DNA of 38,672 nt from Stenotrophomonas chelatiphaga (GCF_001431535.1 NZ_LDJK01000021.1:1-38672); one strand, 5' to 3'; shown: positions 1 through 9,154, counted from the first letter of the stretch. Made by a program: numbers and translations. Notes: generated by a model not told the origin, from the sequence alone.

Positions 1-139
1 GGGGTCCCACCCGTTCGACCCCCGCAGTCAGCACGATCAACACGCAGCATCACGCACGCTTCGCCATCCAGTAACCCGCTGGGCGCGATGGTGGACCTGC
101 GCCGGCCAAGGCGCCTCCTTACAAGCCGCGAGTACGATC

Positions 140-286
140 ATGGGCACCCAGAACAAAGACGATATGGGCAAGCAGCAGGACAAACCGCAGCAGGGCCGCC
201 AGCAGCAGCAGCAGCAACAGCAGCCCGACCAGAAAAAGCCCGGCAAGCAGCCGGACCCGCAGCAGGGCAGCAAGCAGCAGCGCTGA
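140..286 (+). CDS. Small Gln-rich hydrophilic protein (48 aa, hypothetical)
   Basis: A short ORF reads ATG to TGA and encodes 48 residues, 19 of them Gln (one run of eight) and most of the rest Lys, Pro, Gly and Asp. It has no hydrophobic segment, so the product would be soluble and disordered. Upstream there is only a weak GCGAG seven bases before the ATG. A strong hairpin 21 bases after the stop could be its terminator, which supports a real transcription unit. I do not recognise a family. The CAG codons arise easily in GC-rich repeats, so chance is possible. The opposite strand is also open through this stretch, but it reads as low-complexity Cys/Leu and is the less likely frame. Confidence 0.5.
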   Translation: MGTQNKDDMGKQQDKPQQGRQQQQQQQQPDQKKPGKQPDPQQGSKQQR

Positions 287-306
287 GCCAGCGCGTGGTA
301 ACCGCA

Positions 307-330
307 AATGCCGGCCGAAAGGCCGGCATT
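307..330 (+). terminator. GC-rich hairpin, probable terminator
   Basis: A perfect 9-bp stem (ATGCCGGCC / GGCCGGCAT) closes a GAAA tetraloop at 308-329, flanked by AA and T. The U-tract is poor. It lies between the small Gln-rich ORF (+) and the stop of the Lrp gene (-), so it could serve both strands. Confidence 0.55.
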
Positions 331-360
331 CCTGTATCCGGCATACCGCGGCCAGATCGC

Positions 361-840
361 TCAGTCCGGGATCGGCAGACTCCAGGTCTCCTTGACCTCT
401 TCCATCACGATGTAGCTCTTGGACTCGCGCACGTGCGGCAGGGTCAGCAGCGTGCTGCCCAGCAGCTTGCGGTAGGAGGCCATCTCACTGATGCGCGCCT
501 TCAGCAGGTAGTCGAAATCACCCGAGACGAGGTGGCATTCGAGCACGTTGGGCAGCTTCAGCGCGGCGCGGCGGAACTCTTCGAAGATGTCGCCGGACTT
601 GTAGGCCAGGCTGATTTCCACGAACACCAGCAGGCTGGCCTTCAGTGCGGTGGGGTCCAGGTGGGCGTGGTAGCCGGTGACCACCCCTTCGCGTTCCAGC
701 CGGCGCACCCGCTCGGTGCATGGCGTGGTGGACAGGCCGACGCGTTCGCCCAGCTCGGTAAAGGAAATACGCCCTTCGGCCTGCAGGATCCTTAGGATTT
801 TCCTGTCAATTTTGTCCAGTTCGCGGGTGCGGGTGGCCAC
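361..840 (-). CDS. lrp: Lrp/AsnC-family transcriptional regulator
   Basis: The 159-aa product has the standard Lrp size and layout. An N-terminal winged helix-turn-helix (about residues 8-60, with ELDKIDRKILRILQ and LSTTPCTERVRRLE) is followed by a RAM ligand-binding and oligomerisation domain (about 68-150, including ECHLVSGDFDYLLK). The Lrp family binds DNA as octamers or hexadecamers and senses amino acids. The gene is divergent from dadA-alr with about 150 bp between the starts. This matches known Lrp control of D-Ala/L-Ala catabolism in enterics and pseudomonads, so this protein probably controls dadA-alr and itself. The family call is secure. Whether it is the global Lrp or a dedicated dad regulator is inferred from context. 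Confidence 0.92.
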   Translation of the reverse strand: MATRTRELDKIDRKILRILQAEGRISFTELGERVGLSTTPCTERVRRLEREGVVTGYHAHLDPTALKASLLVFVEISLAYKSGDIFEEFRRAALKLPNVLECHLVSGDFDYLLKARISEMASYRKLLGSTLLTLPHVRESKSYIVMEEVKETWSLPIPD

Positions 841-865
841 GGTGTCGCCCTGTGCAGGTGGTTTT

Positions 866-880
866 CAGGGAAATATGCTG
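866..880. promoter_or_regulatory. Candidate Lrp-binding site
   Basis: CAGGGAAATATGCTG matches the E. coli Lrp consensus YAGHAWATTWTDCTR at 12 of 15 positions. It sits in a locally AT-richer patch between lrp and dadA, about 45 bp upstream of the proposed dadA -10. The site is predicted from one match only. Confidence 0.4.
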
Positions 881-923
881 CTCTGCTTTCATAAAACGCG
901 CAAATTCGCTGGATCGGCCTGAC

Positions 924-929
924 TATACT
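924..929 (+). promoter_or_regulatory. Probable -10 box of the dadA-alr promoter
   Basis: TATACT matches TATAAT in five of six positions and lies 60 bp before the dadA start. No good -35 is visible at 16-18 bp, as would suit an activator-dependent (Lrp) promoter. Confidence 0.45.
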
Positions 930-989
930 TCTCCGATTATGGTCCCGGCGTGCTCCTGCGCAGGGAATTGATCGGGTTGGAGAGGTCTC

Positions 990-2276
990 ATGCGCGTTCT
1001 CATCCTTGGCAGCGGTGTCATCGGCACCACCAGTGCCTGGTACCTGCGCCAGGCCGGTTTCGAAGTCACCGTCCTCGACCGCCAGCCGGGACCGGCGCTG
1101 GAGACCAGCTTCGCCAATGCCGGCCAGCTGTCGTTCGGCTACACCTCGCCGTGGGCGGCGCCAGGCGTGCCGAAGAAGGCGATCGGCTGGCTGTTCGAGA
1201 AGCATGCGCCGCTGGCGATCCGCCCGGGCATGGACCTGGCCCAGTACCGCTGGCTGTGGCAGATGCTGCGCAACTGCACCCAGGAGCGCTATGCGATCAA
1301 CAAGGCGCGCATGGTCCGCATGTCCGAATACAGCCGTGACTGCCTGAACCAGCTGCGCGCCGAAACCGGCATCGACTACGAGGGGCGCGACCTGGGCACC
1401 ACCCAGCTGTTCCGCACCCAGCAGCAGCTGGATGCTTCGGCGCAGGACATCGAAGTGCTGGCGCAGTACGGCGTGCCGTACGAGGTATTGGACCGTGCCG
1501 GCATCGTGGCCGCCGAACCGGCGCTGGCCCACGTGGATGGCTTGGTCGGCGCGCTGCGGTTGCCGCGCGACCAGACCGGTGACTGCCAGTTGTTCACCCG
1601 GCGCCTGGCCGCGATGGCGGCCGAGGCCGGCGTGGAATTCCGCTACGACGTGGACATCGCCGGGGTCGAGCGCGAGGGCGACCGCATCACCGGCGTGCGC
1701 GTGGACGGCAAGCTGGAAACGGCTGATCACTACGTGGTGGCGCTGGGCAGCTACTCGCCCGCGTTGGTGGCGCCGTTGGGGCTGGACCTGCCGGTGTACC
1801 CGCTGAAAGGCTACTCGCTGACCCTGCCGATCACCGATCCGGCGATGGCACCGACGTCCACCATCCTGGACGAGAGTTACAAGGTCGCGGTCACCCGCTT
1901 CGACAACCGCATCCGGGTCGGTGGCATGGCCGAAGTGGCCGGCTTCGACCTGTCCCTGTCGGCGCGGCGCCGGCAGACCCTGGAGCGGGTGGTGCGTGAC
2001 CTGTACCCGAAGGGCGGCGATCTGTCGCGCGCTGAGTTCTGGACCGGACTGCGCCCGGCAACGCCGGATGGCACGCCGGTGATCGGCGCCACGCCGTTGC
2101 GCAACCTGTTCCTCAACACCGGCCACGGCACGCTGGGCTGGACCATGGCGTGCGGGTCCGGCCGTTACCTGGCCGACCTGATGAGCGCGCGCCAGCCGCA
2201 GATCAGCACCGAAGGCCTGGACATTTTCCGTTACGGCGGCAAGGGCGCCGTGGCCGCGCACGCGGAGCGTCGCTGA
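990..2276 (+). CDS. dadA: D-amino acid dehydrogenase, small subunit (DadA)
   Basis: This membrane-associated FAD flavoprotein oxidises D-alanine and other D-amino acids to 2-oxo acids and ammonia, passing electrons to the quinone pool. The 428 residues start with a Rossmann dinucleotide motif ([19 protein letters not shown], with GSGVIG at 7-12) and end with the [14 protein letters not shown] segment typical of the DAO family. The length fits DadA (about 430). The ATG at 990 follows a purine-rich GGAGAGG. The stop overlaps the next start (TGATG), so translation with alr is coupled. The two enzymes together convert L-alanine to D-alanine and then to pyruvate. Confidence 0.95.
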   Translation: MRVLILGSGVIGTTSAWYLRQAGFEVTVLDRQPGPALETSFANAGQLSFGYTSPWAAPGVPKKAIGWLFEKHAPLAIRPGMDLAQYRWLWQMLRNCTQERYAINKARMVRMSEYSRDCLNQLRAETGIDYEGRDLGTTQLFRTQQQLDASAQDIEVLAQYGVPYEVLDRAGIVAAEPALAHVDGLVGALRLPRDQTGDCQLFTRRLAAMAAEAGVEFRYDVDIAGVEREGDRITGVRVDGKLETADHYVVALGSYSPALVAPLGLDLPVYPLKGYSLTLPITDPAMAPTSTILDESYKVAVTRFDNRIRVGGMAEVAGFDLSLSARRRQTLERVVRDLYPKGGDLSRAEFWTGLRPATPDGTPVIGATPLRNLFLNTGHGTLGWTMACGSGRYLADLMSARQPQISTEGLDIFRYGGKGAVAAHAERR

Positions 2277-3352
2277 TGCGCCCTGCACGTGCGTTGATCG
2301 ACCTGGATGCGCTGCGCGGCAACTACCGCCTGGCGCGCGAACTGGGCGGCGGCAAGGCGCTGGCGGTGGTCAAGGCCGATGCCTACGGCCACGGTGCGGT
2401 GCGCTGCGCGCAGGCGCTTGAAGCGGAAGCCGATGGCTTCGCGGTGGCGACCATCGAAGAAGCGCTGGAACTGCGTGCGGCCGGTATTTCGGCCCCGATC
2501 CTGCTGCTGGAAGGTTTCTTCGACGCCAGCGAACTGCCGCTGATTGCCGAACACGGGCTGTGGACCGCCGTCGGATCGCCGTGGCAGGTTGAGGCGCTGG
2601 CCGCCTTCGACAGTCCGCTGGCGCTGACGGTATGGCTGAAGCTGGACAGTGGCATGCACCGGCTTGGGCTGGACGTGGATGCCTTCCGCGCCGCGCATGC
2701 ACGCCTGTCCGCGCTGCCGCAGGTCGGTCGCATCGTGATGATGACCCACCTGGCGCGTGCCGATGAACTGGACAGCGAACGCACCCACGAACAGGCGGCC
2801 GTGTTTGCAACGGCCACGGCCGGGCTGGCCGGCGAAACCAGCATCTGCAATTCACCGGCGCTGCTGGGTTGGCCGGATGTGCGCAGTGACTGGGTGCGTC
2901 CGGGCCTGATGCTGTACGGGGCCAACCCGTTGGCGGTCGATTCAACGGTGACCGCGCGCCTGCGTCCGGTGATGAACATGCGTTCGAAGGTGATCGCCGA
3001 GCGCTGGATCGAAGCAGGCGAGCCGGTCGGTTACGGAGCGCGCTTCGTGGCCAGCCAGCGCACCCGCGTGGGCGTGGTGGCGATGGGCTATGCAGACGGC
3101 TACCCGCAGTTCGCACCCAATGGCACGCCGGTGGTGATCGATGGCCAGCCGGGCGCGCTGATCGGCCGGGTGTCGATGGACATGCTGACCGTCGACCTGA
3201 CCGCGCACGCGCAGGCAGGCGTGGGCAGCGAGGTGCAGTTGTGGGGCGGGCAGGGACTGAGCCTGGCCGAGCTGGCGCCGCGCTGCGGGGTCAGTGCCTA
3301 CCAGCTGCCGTGCGCGGTGAAGCGGGTGCGCCGGGAGTATGTGGAAGGGTGA
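2276..3352 (+). CDS. alr: Alanine racemase, catabolic type
   Basis: This PLP enzyme interconverts L- and D-alanine. The 358-residue product has the PLP lysine in [11 protein letters not shown] (Lys33), the catalytic tyrosine in GYGARF (Tyr253), and the usual TIM barrel plus C-terminal beta domain. The ATG at 2276 overlaps the dadA stop by one base and is the only start that makes the normal N-terminus ([16 protein letters not shown]). Being in the dad operon, it probably acts as the catabolic racemase (DadX role). No second racemase is in the window, so it may also supply D-Ala for the cell wall. Confidence 0.95.
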   Translation: MRPARALIDLDALRGNYRLARELGGGKALAVVKADAYGHGAVRCAQALEAEADGFAVATIEEALELRAAGISAPILLLEGFFDASELPLIAEHGLWTAVGSPWQVEALAAFDSPLALTVWLKLDSGMHRLGLDVDAFRAAHARLSALPQVGRIVMMTHLARADELDSERTHEQAAVFATATAGLAGETSICNSPALLGWPDVRSDWVRPGLMLYGANPLAVDSTVTARLRPVMNMRSKVIAERWIEAGEPVGYGARFVASQRTRVGVVAMGYADGYPQFAPNGTPVVIDGQPGALIGRVSMDMLTVDLTAHAQAGVGSEVQLWGGQGLSLAELAPRCGVSAYQLPCAVKRVRREYVEG

Positions 3353-3361
3353 TGGAAAGGC

Positions 3362-3382
3362 GTGACGACGCGCGGTCGTCAC
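3362..3382. repeat. REP-like palindrome GTGACGAC/GTCGTCAC
   Basis: An 8-bp perfect inverted repeat with a 5-base loop lies between the convergent alr and DUF3016 genes. A half copy (GGTCGTCAC) follows near 3399-3407. The same motif recurs at 17857-17877, and a variant (TGACGGCC/GGCCGTCA) at 9155-9173 and 9258-9276, so it belongs to a dispersed family. Confidence 0.55.
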
Positions 3383-3429
3383 ACCGCCCGCCGGCGCGGT
3401 CGTCACCCACCGCGGCGTGCCTGCGTTGA

Positions 3430-4002
3430 TCAGTTCGCGGCGATCCGCTTGGCCAGGTCGCGGCGCACCCAGTCGTCGATCAGCTTCTTTTCGTAGCGCA
3501 GCGGGTCACTGCTGCTCTGCATGCCGGTGCTGCCATGCAGGAAGCCGGAGTCGCGCAGCGCGGCTTCGCCCTGGTCCAGTACCTGCCCATCCGCGCCTTT
3601 CAGGGCGTACTGCAGGGTGATCCGCGGCGGGTAGATGTCGCGCATGATCCGGATGTCGCTGGCACGCGGGCCGTGCCACGGTTCGAAGTCGCCCGCGCGC
3701 TTGATGTCGACGAAGGTGATGTCCAGCGTCTGCCCCGGCTGCAGGGTCTTTTCGGCTGATCTGCGCGCGTATTCGGCCAACTGGTAGACCCAGTTGCCGC
3801 GCTCGGCTTCGAAGCGGTTGGTGCTGTTGCGCAGTTCGGTGAAGGTCTTGGGGTCGTTCCACTTCACGCTGACCGGGCCGGCGGCTTCCAGCGCACGCGG
3901 CGCCTGCGGATCGGTGACGGTGCGCGGGGCGGCCAGCGCGGTCACGCTGGCCGTGGCGAGCAGGCCTGCCAGCAGCAGGCTGCGGGTGGAAAGGCGGCGC
4001 AT
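3430..4002 (-). CDS. Exported DUF3016 domain-containing protein
   Basis: The 190-residue product has a clear Sec signal peptide (MRRLSTRSLLLAGLLATASVTALA, cut before APRTV). The mature domain resembles DUF3016 proteins of gammaproteobacteria, with VSVKWNDPKTFTELR near the start and a DDWVRRDLAKRI C-terminus. Function is unknown; it is probably periplasmic. A GTG 15 bases further upstream is in frame, but the GGGAG ribosome-binding site lies inside that extension, so the ATG at 4002 is preferred. It is a single gene, convergent with alr. Confidence 0.8.
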   Translation of the reverse strand: MRRLSTRSLLLAGLLATASVTALAAPRTVTDPQAPRALEAAGPVSVKWNDPKTFTELRNSTNRFEAERGNWVYQLAEYARRSAEKTLQPGQTLDITFVDIKRAGDFEPWHGPRASDIRIMRDIYPPRITLQYALKGADGQVLDQGEAALRDSGFLHGSTGMQSSSDPLRYEKKLIDDWVRRDLAKRIAAN

Positions 4003-4215
4003 TGCAGGCTCCCGCACCGCAGGGCGGCGCTGTAGGTGTGGACTGCAGTGTGGTCCGGCCCGGGCCTGCGGACAAGCGGCACCGCGTCATGGCCGGGCAG
4101 ATGCTTACGGGCAGTTCATCACGCTTTGCATGACGCACGGCGCTTGACGCTGCGAATACGCAGTCTGGACCATGCTGTGGTCATTGCTACCCGGCGGCCC
4201 AAGCCCTTGTCCCCT

Positions 4216-6234
4216 GTGAATTCGACCCTGGAAGCCCTGCCCGCACATGCCGCCGCAGGTGGCGAAAGCCTGTACCAGCACGCGCTGGAGCGCATGCATG
4301 CGGGGTTCTGCGTGATCAAAGTCCTGTTCGACGCGCAGGATCGCCCGATGGACTACCTGTTCCTGGAGGTGAATCCCGCCTTCGAACGGCACACCGGGCT
4401 GGTGGATCCGGTCGGGCGGCGGATGAGCGAGCTGGAACCCAACCACGAAAAGGATTGGTTCACCATCTACGGCCACGTCGCGCGCACCGGTGAGGCTACC
4501 CAGTTCGAACTGGAGGCCAAGGCGCTGGGCCGCGCTTATTCGGTGGATGCCGTGCGGGTGGGCGCCGCCGGCGATGACACGGTCGCGGTGCTGTTCTTCG
4601 ACGTCAGCGCACGCAAGCGGATGGAAGGCGAGCTGGGCGAAAGCGAGGCACGCTTCAGTGCCTTGGCCGACGGCCTGCCGATGCCGGTCTGGGTGCTGGA
4701 TGAGCAGGGTCACTCGCGCTTCGTCAACAGCGCCTTTACCGAGTTCTTCGGCGGTGATGAAAACCGGGTGCCTGAAGATGTCTGGCGCGGGCTGGTGCAT
4801 CCCGATGATGCATCGGTGTTCGAGTACGAACTGCGTGGTGCGCTGAGTGCGCAGCGCTCGATGAACGCCTTGGTGCGTGCACGGCGCGCGGACGGCGAAT
4901 GGCGCTGGCTGGAGATGAACGCCCGGCCGCGATTCTCGCGCAATGGCCACTTCGTCGGCCTGGCCGGCAGCAGCCCGGATGTGACCGAACGCCGTGACAT
5001 CGAACTGGCGCGCGAAGAACTGCTGCAGTCCGAGCGCACCGCGCGCGGGGCGGCGGAAAACACCGCGCGGCTGAAAGACGAATTCCTCGCCACGCTGTCG
5101 CACGAGCTGCGCACGCCGCTGACCACCATCCTGGGCTGGAGCGAACTGCTGCTGCAGCGGGTGGAAGCGGACAGCCCGCTGCGCAAGGGCCTGGGCGTGA
5201 TCGCCAGCAGTGCCAATGCGCAGAAGCGCCTGATCTCGGACATGCTGGACCTGAGCAGCATGCTGCTGGGCAAGGTGCAGCTGGAAGTGGAAGTGCTGGA
5301 CCTGGGCGAGCAGCTGCGCCAGGCAATGGGCGCGCAGGAACTGGTCGCCGAAGGCAAGGCGCTGGACGTGACCGTGGACGTGCCGGACCGGCCCTGCCTG
5401 GTGCTGGGCGATGCCACCCGCATGCAGCAGGTGTTGTGGAACCTGCTGTCCAATGCAATCAAGTTCACCCCGGCCGAAGGCGCGGTGACGCTGCGCCTGG
5501 AGGACCTGCCCGAAGGGTGGCAGGTGACGGTGCAGGACAGCGGCGACGGCATCGCGCCGGAGTTCCTCAACCACCTGTTCGGCCGCTTCCGCCAGGCCGA
5601 TGGCACCACCACGCGCCGCCATGGCGGGCTGGGACTGGGACTGGCCATCGTGCAGCAACTGGTCGAGCTGCATGGCGGCACCGTGGCCGCGGCGAGCGAA
5701 GGCCATGGCCACGGCGCCACCTTCACCGTGCGCCTGCCGCGCTACTCGCCCGACCAGGGATCGCGTCCGCTGCGGGAAGTGATCAGCGGCGGCCCGATCA
5801 TCGAACGGATCGTCGAACCCTATCCGCTGCGCGGCCTGCACCTGCTGGCCGTGGAAGACCAGGTGGAAGTACTTGAATACCTGCGTCGCATGCTGGAAGA
5901 GCAGGGGGCAGCGGTCACCTCGGCCTCCTCCGCCGGCGAAGCGCTGGCGCTGCTGGATGAAAATCGGCACGAGCGCTTCGATGTGCTGCTGACCGATATC
6001 GGCATGCCGGGAATGGACGGCTATGGGCTGATCCGCACGCTGCGCGAGGACATGGGCGTGGACGCCGATGCGCTGCCGGCCGTGGCGGTGACCGCGCTGG
6101 CACGGGCCGACGACCGGCGTCGCGCGCTGGCATCGGGCTTCCAGGAACACGTGGCCAAGCCCTATTCGGTGGCCCAGCTGGTGGCTGCGGTACGCCACGT
6201 GCAGGCCACCGGCGAACGCACCGCCCTGCACTGA
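4216..6234 (+). CDS. Hybrid sensor histidine kinase with two PAS domains and a receiver
   Basis: About 672 residues from the GTG at 4216. The order is PAS (about 20-135), a second PAS with PAC motif (about 142-262, HPDD and RWLEMNARPRF), then HisKA with H296 in SHELRTPLTTILGWSELL. The HATPase domain follows (N box NLLSNAIKF, G1 DSGDGI, G2 GGLGLGLAI). A C-terminal receiver starts near 541, with phospho-acceptor D594 in LLTDIGMPGMDG and the KPYS lysine. There is no transmembrane segment, so it should be a cytoplasmic sensor. It is an orphan with no response regulator next to it, and its output is unknown. The start is uncertain: the frame is open back to 4036 and no strong ribosome-binding site is visible. 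Confidence 0.85.
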   Translation: MNSTLEALPAHAAAGGESLYQHALERMHAGFCVIKVLFDAQDRPMDYLFLEVNPAFERHTGLVDPVGRRMSELEPNHEKDWFTIYGHVARTGEATQFELEAKALGRAYSVDAVRVGAAGDDTVAVLFFDVSARKRMEGELGESEARFSALADGLPMPVWVLDEQGHSRFVNSAFTEFFGGDENRVPEDVWRGLVHPDDASVFEYELRGALSAQRSMNALVRARRADGEWRWLEMNARPRFSRNGHFVGLAGSSPDVTERRDIELAREELLQSERTARGAAENTARLKDEFLATLSHELRTPLTTILGWSELLLQRVEADSPLRKGLGVIASSANAQKRLISDMLDLSSMLLGKVQLEVEVLDLGEQLRQAMGAQELVAEGKALDVTVDVPDRPCLVLGDATRMQQVLWNLLSNAIKFTPAEGAVTLRLEDLPEGWQVTVQDSGDGIAPEFLNHLFGRFRQADGTTTRRHGGLGLGLAIVQQLVELHGGTVAAASEGHGHGATFTVRLPRYSPDQGSRPLREVISGGPIIERIVEPYPLRGLHLLAVEDQVEVLEYLRRMLEEQGAAVTSASSAGEALALLDENRHERFDVLLTDIGMPGMDGYGLIRTLREDMGVDADALPAVAVTALARADDRRRALASGFQEHVAKPYSVAQLVAAVRHVQATGERTALH

Positions 6235-6279
6235 CCGGGCGGTGGCGGTGAGCCGGGGATTGCCCGGCCCACGCAACCT

Positions 6280-6543
6280 TCAGTGTTCGAACAGCGACGC
6301 TTCGGCCTCGAAACGGCGCGCGTAGGCGCGTTCGTCGGCAACCCGGCTGACTTCCTCATCGGTGATGTCCGGCGCCCCGTAAACCGCATAGGCCACCGTG
6401 CCATCGCTGGTCTTGCCGACCTGATGCAACCGGTAGCGGGAGTGGCCGCCGCCGGTGTCTTCGGGGTAGTGCACGGGGGGCTGGTTACCCTCCAGATCCA
6501 TTTCGCTGTTGTCGACCACGCCACCGACGAACAAGGCACGCAT
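6280..6543 (-). CDS. Small conserved protein of unknown function (87 aa)
   Basis: The product is 87 residues, acidic and soluble (MRALFVGGVVDNSEMDLEG...), with no signal peptide or membrane segment. A GGAG lies about 7 bases before the ATG, and codon usage looks like the neighbours, so it is probably real. It resembles small uncharacterised proteins of xanthomonads in general style, but I cannot assign a domain. It is convergent with the hybrid kinase and divergent from rsmC. Confidence 0.65.
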   Translation of the reverse strand: MRALFVGGVVDNSEMDLEGNQPPVHYPEDTGGGHSRYRLHQVGKTSDGTVAYAVYGAPDITDEEVSRVADERAYARRFEAEASLFEH

Positions 6544-6663
6544 TCGGTATCTCCAGAGCTGGGATGGGTGCCCTTACCCTGACCGCTGGGACGTTCGGGC
6601 GGCATCAAGGGGATGTTCGGTTTTCGCAAAACGCTCGCGCACGGGGGCGGTGGCGCCGAGCCG

Positions 6664-6669
6664 GTACAA
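6664..6669 (+). promoter_or_regulatory. Probable -10 box for the rsmC operon
   Basis: TACAAT lies 37 bp upstream of the proposed rsmC ATG, a typical distance for a xanthomonad -10 element. No convincing -35 was identified. Confidence 0.45.
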
Positions 6670-6706
6670 TGGACGCCCCCTGAAGATTCCAAGGCTTACG
6701 TGCCCG

Positions 6707-7765
6707 ATGGCCGCCCGCGACGACGCTCCCCTGCAGACCCTGTTCCTGCCGCTCTCCCAAGGCCTGCTGCGCTGGCCGGAAGGCCCGGTCGCCTTCCTGC
6801 GCGCGCGTGACGGCTGGCCGCTGCGCGAACAGGCGCAGGGCCGCGAAGTGGTCTGCGAGCAGAGCTTCGCCCCGTTCGCCAAGGCGCTGGAGTCGGCCGG
6901 GCTGGTGGTGTCGTCCGAGCTGGGCGCCGACCAGGCCGGCCGCTTCGGCCTGGTGCTGGTGCTGCCGCCGCGCCAGCGCGACGAAGCCCGTGCGCTGTTC
7001 GCCCGCGCGCTGCAGCTGGTGGCCCCCGGCGGCACCATCGTCGCCTGCCAGCACAACGATGAAGGCGCACGCTCCGGCGAGGGCGACTTCAAGCAGCTGA
7101 CCGGCCTGGGTGGCAGCCTGACCAAGAACCACTGCCGGGTGTACTGGAGCGCCCCGGCACAGGGCCAGCACGATGTCGAACTGGCCAGCCGCTGGGCACG
7201 CCTGGACGCACCGCGCAGCATCCTCGGCGGCCGCTTCACCAGCCGTCCGGGCGTGTTCGCCTGGGACCGTACCGATCCGGCATCGGTGCTGCTGGCGGAA
7301 AACCTGCCCGCCGACCTGGCAGGACGTGCCGCCGACCTTGGCGCCGGCTACGGCTACCTGTCGCGCGAGCTGCTGGAGCGCTGCCCGAAGATCACCGCGC
7401 TGGACCTGTACGAGGCCGAAGGCCGCGCGCTGGACCTGGCGCGGGTCAACCTGGCCGAGCCGCCGCGTGCGCTGCCGCTGCAGTTCCTGTGGCAGGACGT
7501 GACCGCCGGAATCGAACCCGGCTACGACGTGATCATCAGCAATCCACCGTTCCACACGCCGTCGCGGGAGAACCGCCCGGACATCGGCCAGCGCTTCATC
7601 GCGGTGGCGGCGCAGGCACTCAAGCGCGGTGGCCGCCTGTTCGTGGTGGCCAACCGCCACCTGCCGTATGAAAACGTGCTCAACGACAGCTTCGGCACGG
7701 TGCGGGTGCTGGCCGAACGCGATGGCTTCAAGCTGATCGAGGCGGTGCGCGGAGGCAGCCGGTGA
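6707..7765 (+). CDS. rsmC: 16S rRNA (guanine(1207)-N2)-methyltransferase RsmC-like
   Basis: The 352-residue product has the RsmC layout, close to the 343 aa of the E. coli enzyme. A degenerate N-terminal methyltransferase-like half is followed by a catalytic half with the SAM motif AADLGAGYGYLS and the N2-guanine signature ISNPPFH. RsmC methylates G1207 of 16S rRNA in the 30S subunit. The frame is open upstream, but the ATG at 6707 lies 37 bp after a good -10 box and begins a normal N-terminus. The stop overlaps the next start by four bases (GTGA). The association with rsuA supports an rRNA substrate, although RsmC/RlmG paralogues are hard to separate by eye. Confidence 0.85.
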   Translation: MAARDDAPLQTLFLPLSQGLLRWPEGPVAFLRARDGWPLREQAQGREVVCEQSFAPFAKALESAGLVVSSELGADQAGRFGLVLVLPPRQRDEARALFARALQLVAPGGTIVACQHNDEGARSGEGDFKQLTGLGGSLTKNHCRVYWSAPAQGQHDVELASRWARLDAPRSILGGRFTSRPGVFAWDRTDPASVLLAENLPADLAGRAADLGAGYGYLSRELLERCPKITALDLYEAEGRALDLARVNLAEPPRALPLQFLWQDVTAGIEPGYDVIISNPPFHTPSRENRPDIGQRFIAVAAQALKRGGRLFVVANRHLPYENVLNDSFGTVRVLAERDGFKLIEAVRGGSR

Positions 7766-8463
7766 AGCTGGTCAAGCTGATCGCCAACCTGGGATACGGC
7801 AGCCGCAAGCAGGTGCAGTGGATGTTCCGCGAAGGACGCATCACCGACACCGACGGTGAGGTGCTGTATGCCGACGACCAGGTGGCCCACGACGCGATCC
7901 GCGTCGACGGCGAGCCGCTGGATCCGCCGGTCGGGCTGACCATCGCACTGTTCAAGCCGCGCGGGGTGACCTGTTCGATCAAGGACAAGGGGCGGCTGGT
8001 CTATGACCTGCTGCCGTCGCGTTTCCGCGACCGCGATCCGGTGCTGTCCACGGTGGGCCGGCTGGACCGCGATACCAGCGGCTTGCTGCTGATGACCGAC
8101 GACGGTGGCCTGCTGCACCGGATCATCTCGCCGAAGTCCAAGCTGCCCAAGGTGTACGACGTGGAGCTGGCGGAGGACCTGCGCGGTGACGAGGCGGCGC
8201 TGTTCGCCAGCGGCACCTTGATGCTGGAATCGGAGAAAACGCCGCTGATGCCGGCCGAGCTGGACGTGCAGGGGCCGCGCACCGCGCGCCTGGTGCTGCA
8301 CGAAGGCCGCTACCACCAGGTGCGCCGCATGTTCGCGGCCACCGGCAACCACGTGCAGGCCCTGCATCGCAGCCGCGTGGGTGGTCTGGGGCTGGACGGC
8401 CTGGAAGAAGGCGAATGGCGGCAACTGGCGGCTGCCGACCTGGAGACCCTGTTCGCACCGTGA
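7762..8463 (+). CDS. rsuA: 16S rRNA pseudouridine(516) synthase
   Basis: The product is 233 residues, starting at a GTG inside the rsmC stop (GTGA overlap). An S4-type RNA-binding domain (MKLVKLIANLGYGSRKQVQWMF) is followed by an RsuA/RluB-type synthase domain. The catalytic aspartate is in VGRLDRDTSGLLL (Asp102, the same number as in E. coli RsuA). RsuA isomerises U516 of 16S rRNA. The length matches RsuA (231 aa) and not the longer RluB. It is translationally coupled to rsmC and to the following HAD gene. Confidence 0.9.
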   Translation: MKLVKLIANLGYGSRKQVQWMFREGRITDTDGEVLYADDQVAHDAIRVDGEPLDPPVGLTIALFKPRGVTCSIKDKGRLVYDLLPSRFRDRDPVLSTVGRLDRDTSGLLLMTDDGGLLHRIISPKSKLPKVYDVELAEDLRGDEAALFASGTLMLESEKTPLMPAELDVQGPRTARLVLHEGRYHQVRRMFAATGNHVQALHRSRVGGLGLDGLEEGEWRQLAAADLETLFAP

Positions 8464-9140
8464 GCACGATCCCTGCCTTGCCGTTCCGCCCGGATGCGGT
8501 GATCTTCGACATGGACGGGCTGATGATCGACAGCGAACGCGTGTCGATCGCCTGTTGGAGCGAGGCGTCGGTGGCGTTGGGCATCGCGCTGCCGGAAGGA
8601 TTCTTCCTGCACATGGTGGGCCTGGGCGAGCGTGACTGCCTGGAACTGCTGCAGCGGCACGTCGACGACCGTGCGCGCATCAATGCGCTGCTGGCGCGCT
8701 GCCATGCACTGTACGACGCGCGCACCCAGGACGGGCTGCCGTTGCGGCCGGGCATCCTGGAACTGCTGGAGCTGCTGAAGCAGCACGAGGTTCCGCGTGC
8801 GGTGGCTACGTCGACGCGGCAGCCGCGTGCCAGCCGCAAGCTGGCGGCCAGTGGCCTGCTGGACTACTTCGACGCGGTGGTGACCAGCAGCGACGTGCAG
8901 CATCCCAAACCGGCGCCGGACATCTACCTGCTGGCCGCACGACGGCTGGGCAAGGATCCCGCGCGCTGCCTGGCGCTGGAGGATTCACCGACGGGAACGC
9001 GCGCCGCGCTGGCCGCGGGCATGACCGCCATCCAGGTGCCGGACCTGCTGCACCCGGATGCGGCGGTGCGTGCGCTGGGCCATCGCATCGTCGATTCGCT
9101 GCACGACGTGCGCGCGTTGTTGGTGCCGATGCTGGGGTGA
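8460..9140 (+). CDS. HAD-superfamily hydrolase, beta-phosphoglucomutase-like
   Basis: The 226-residue product starts at a GTG overlapping the rsuA stop by four bases. It has HAD motif I FDMDGLMIDSE, an alpha-helical cap (subfamily IA), motif II around VATSTRQPRA, a motif III lysine in HPKPAPDIYL and motif IV ALEDSPTGTRAALAAGM. These fit the YniC/YcjU/Gs1 group, which dephosphorylates small phospho-sugars or nucleotides such as pseudouridine 5'-phosphate. Sharing an operon with a pseudouridine synthase makes a nucleotide substrate an attractive guess, but nothing in the sequence proves it. Confidence 0.8.
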   Translation: MSTIPALPFRPDAVIFDMDGLMIDSERVSIACWSEASVALGIALPEGFFLHMVGLGERDCLELLQRHVDDRARINALLARCHALYDARTQDGLPLRPGILELLELLKQHEVPRAVATSTRQPRASRKLAASGLLDYFDAVVTSSDVQHPKPAPDIYLLAARRLGKDPARCLALEDSPTGTRAALAAGMTAIQVPDLLHPDAAVRALGHRIVDSLHDVRALLVPMLG

Positions 9141-9154
9141 CGCCGCGGTGGGGA

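Noticed and set aside
792..2288. 498-codon open frame on the minus strand
   Set aside because: It is antisense to dadA and has only low-complexity translation.
4105..6276. 723-codon open frame on the minus strand
   Set aside because: It is antisense to the hybrid kinase, whose motifs are complete. The antisense product has no recognisable fold.
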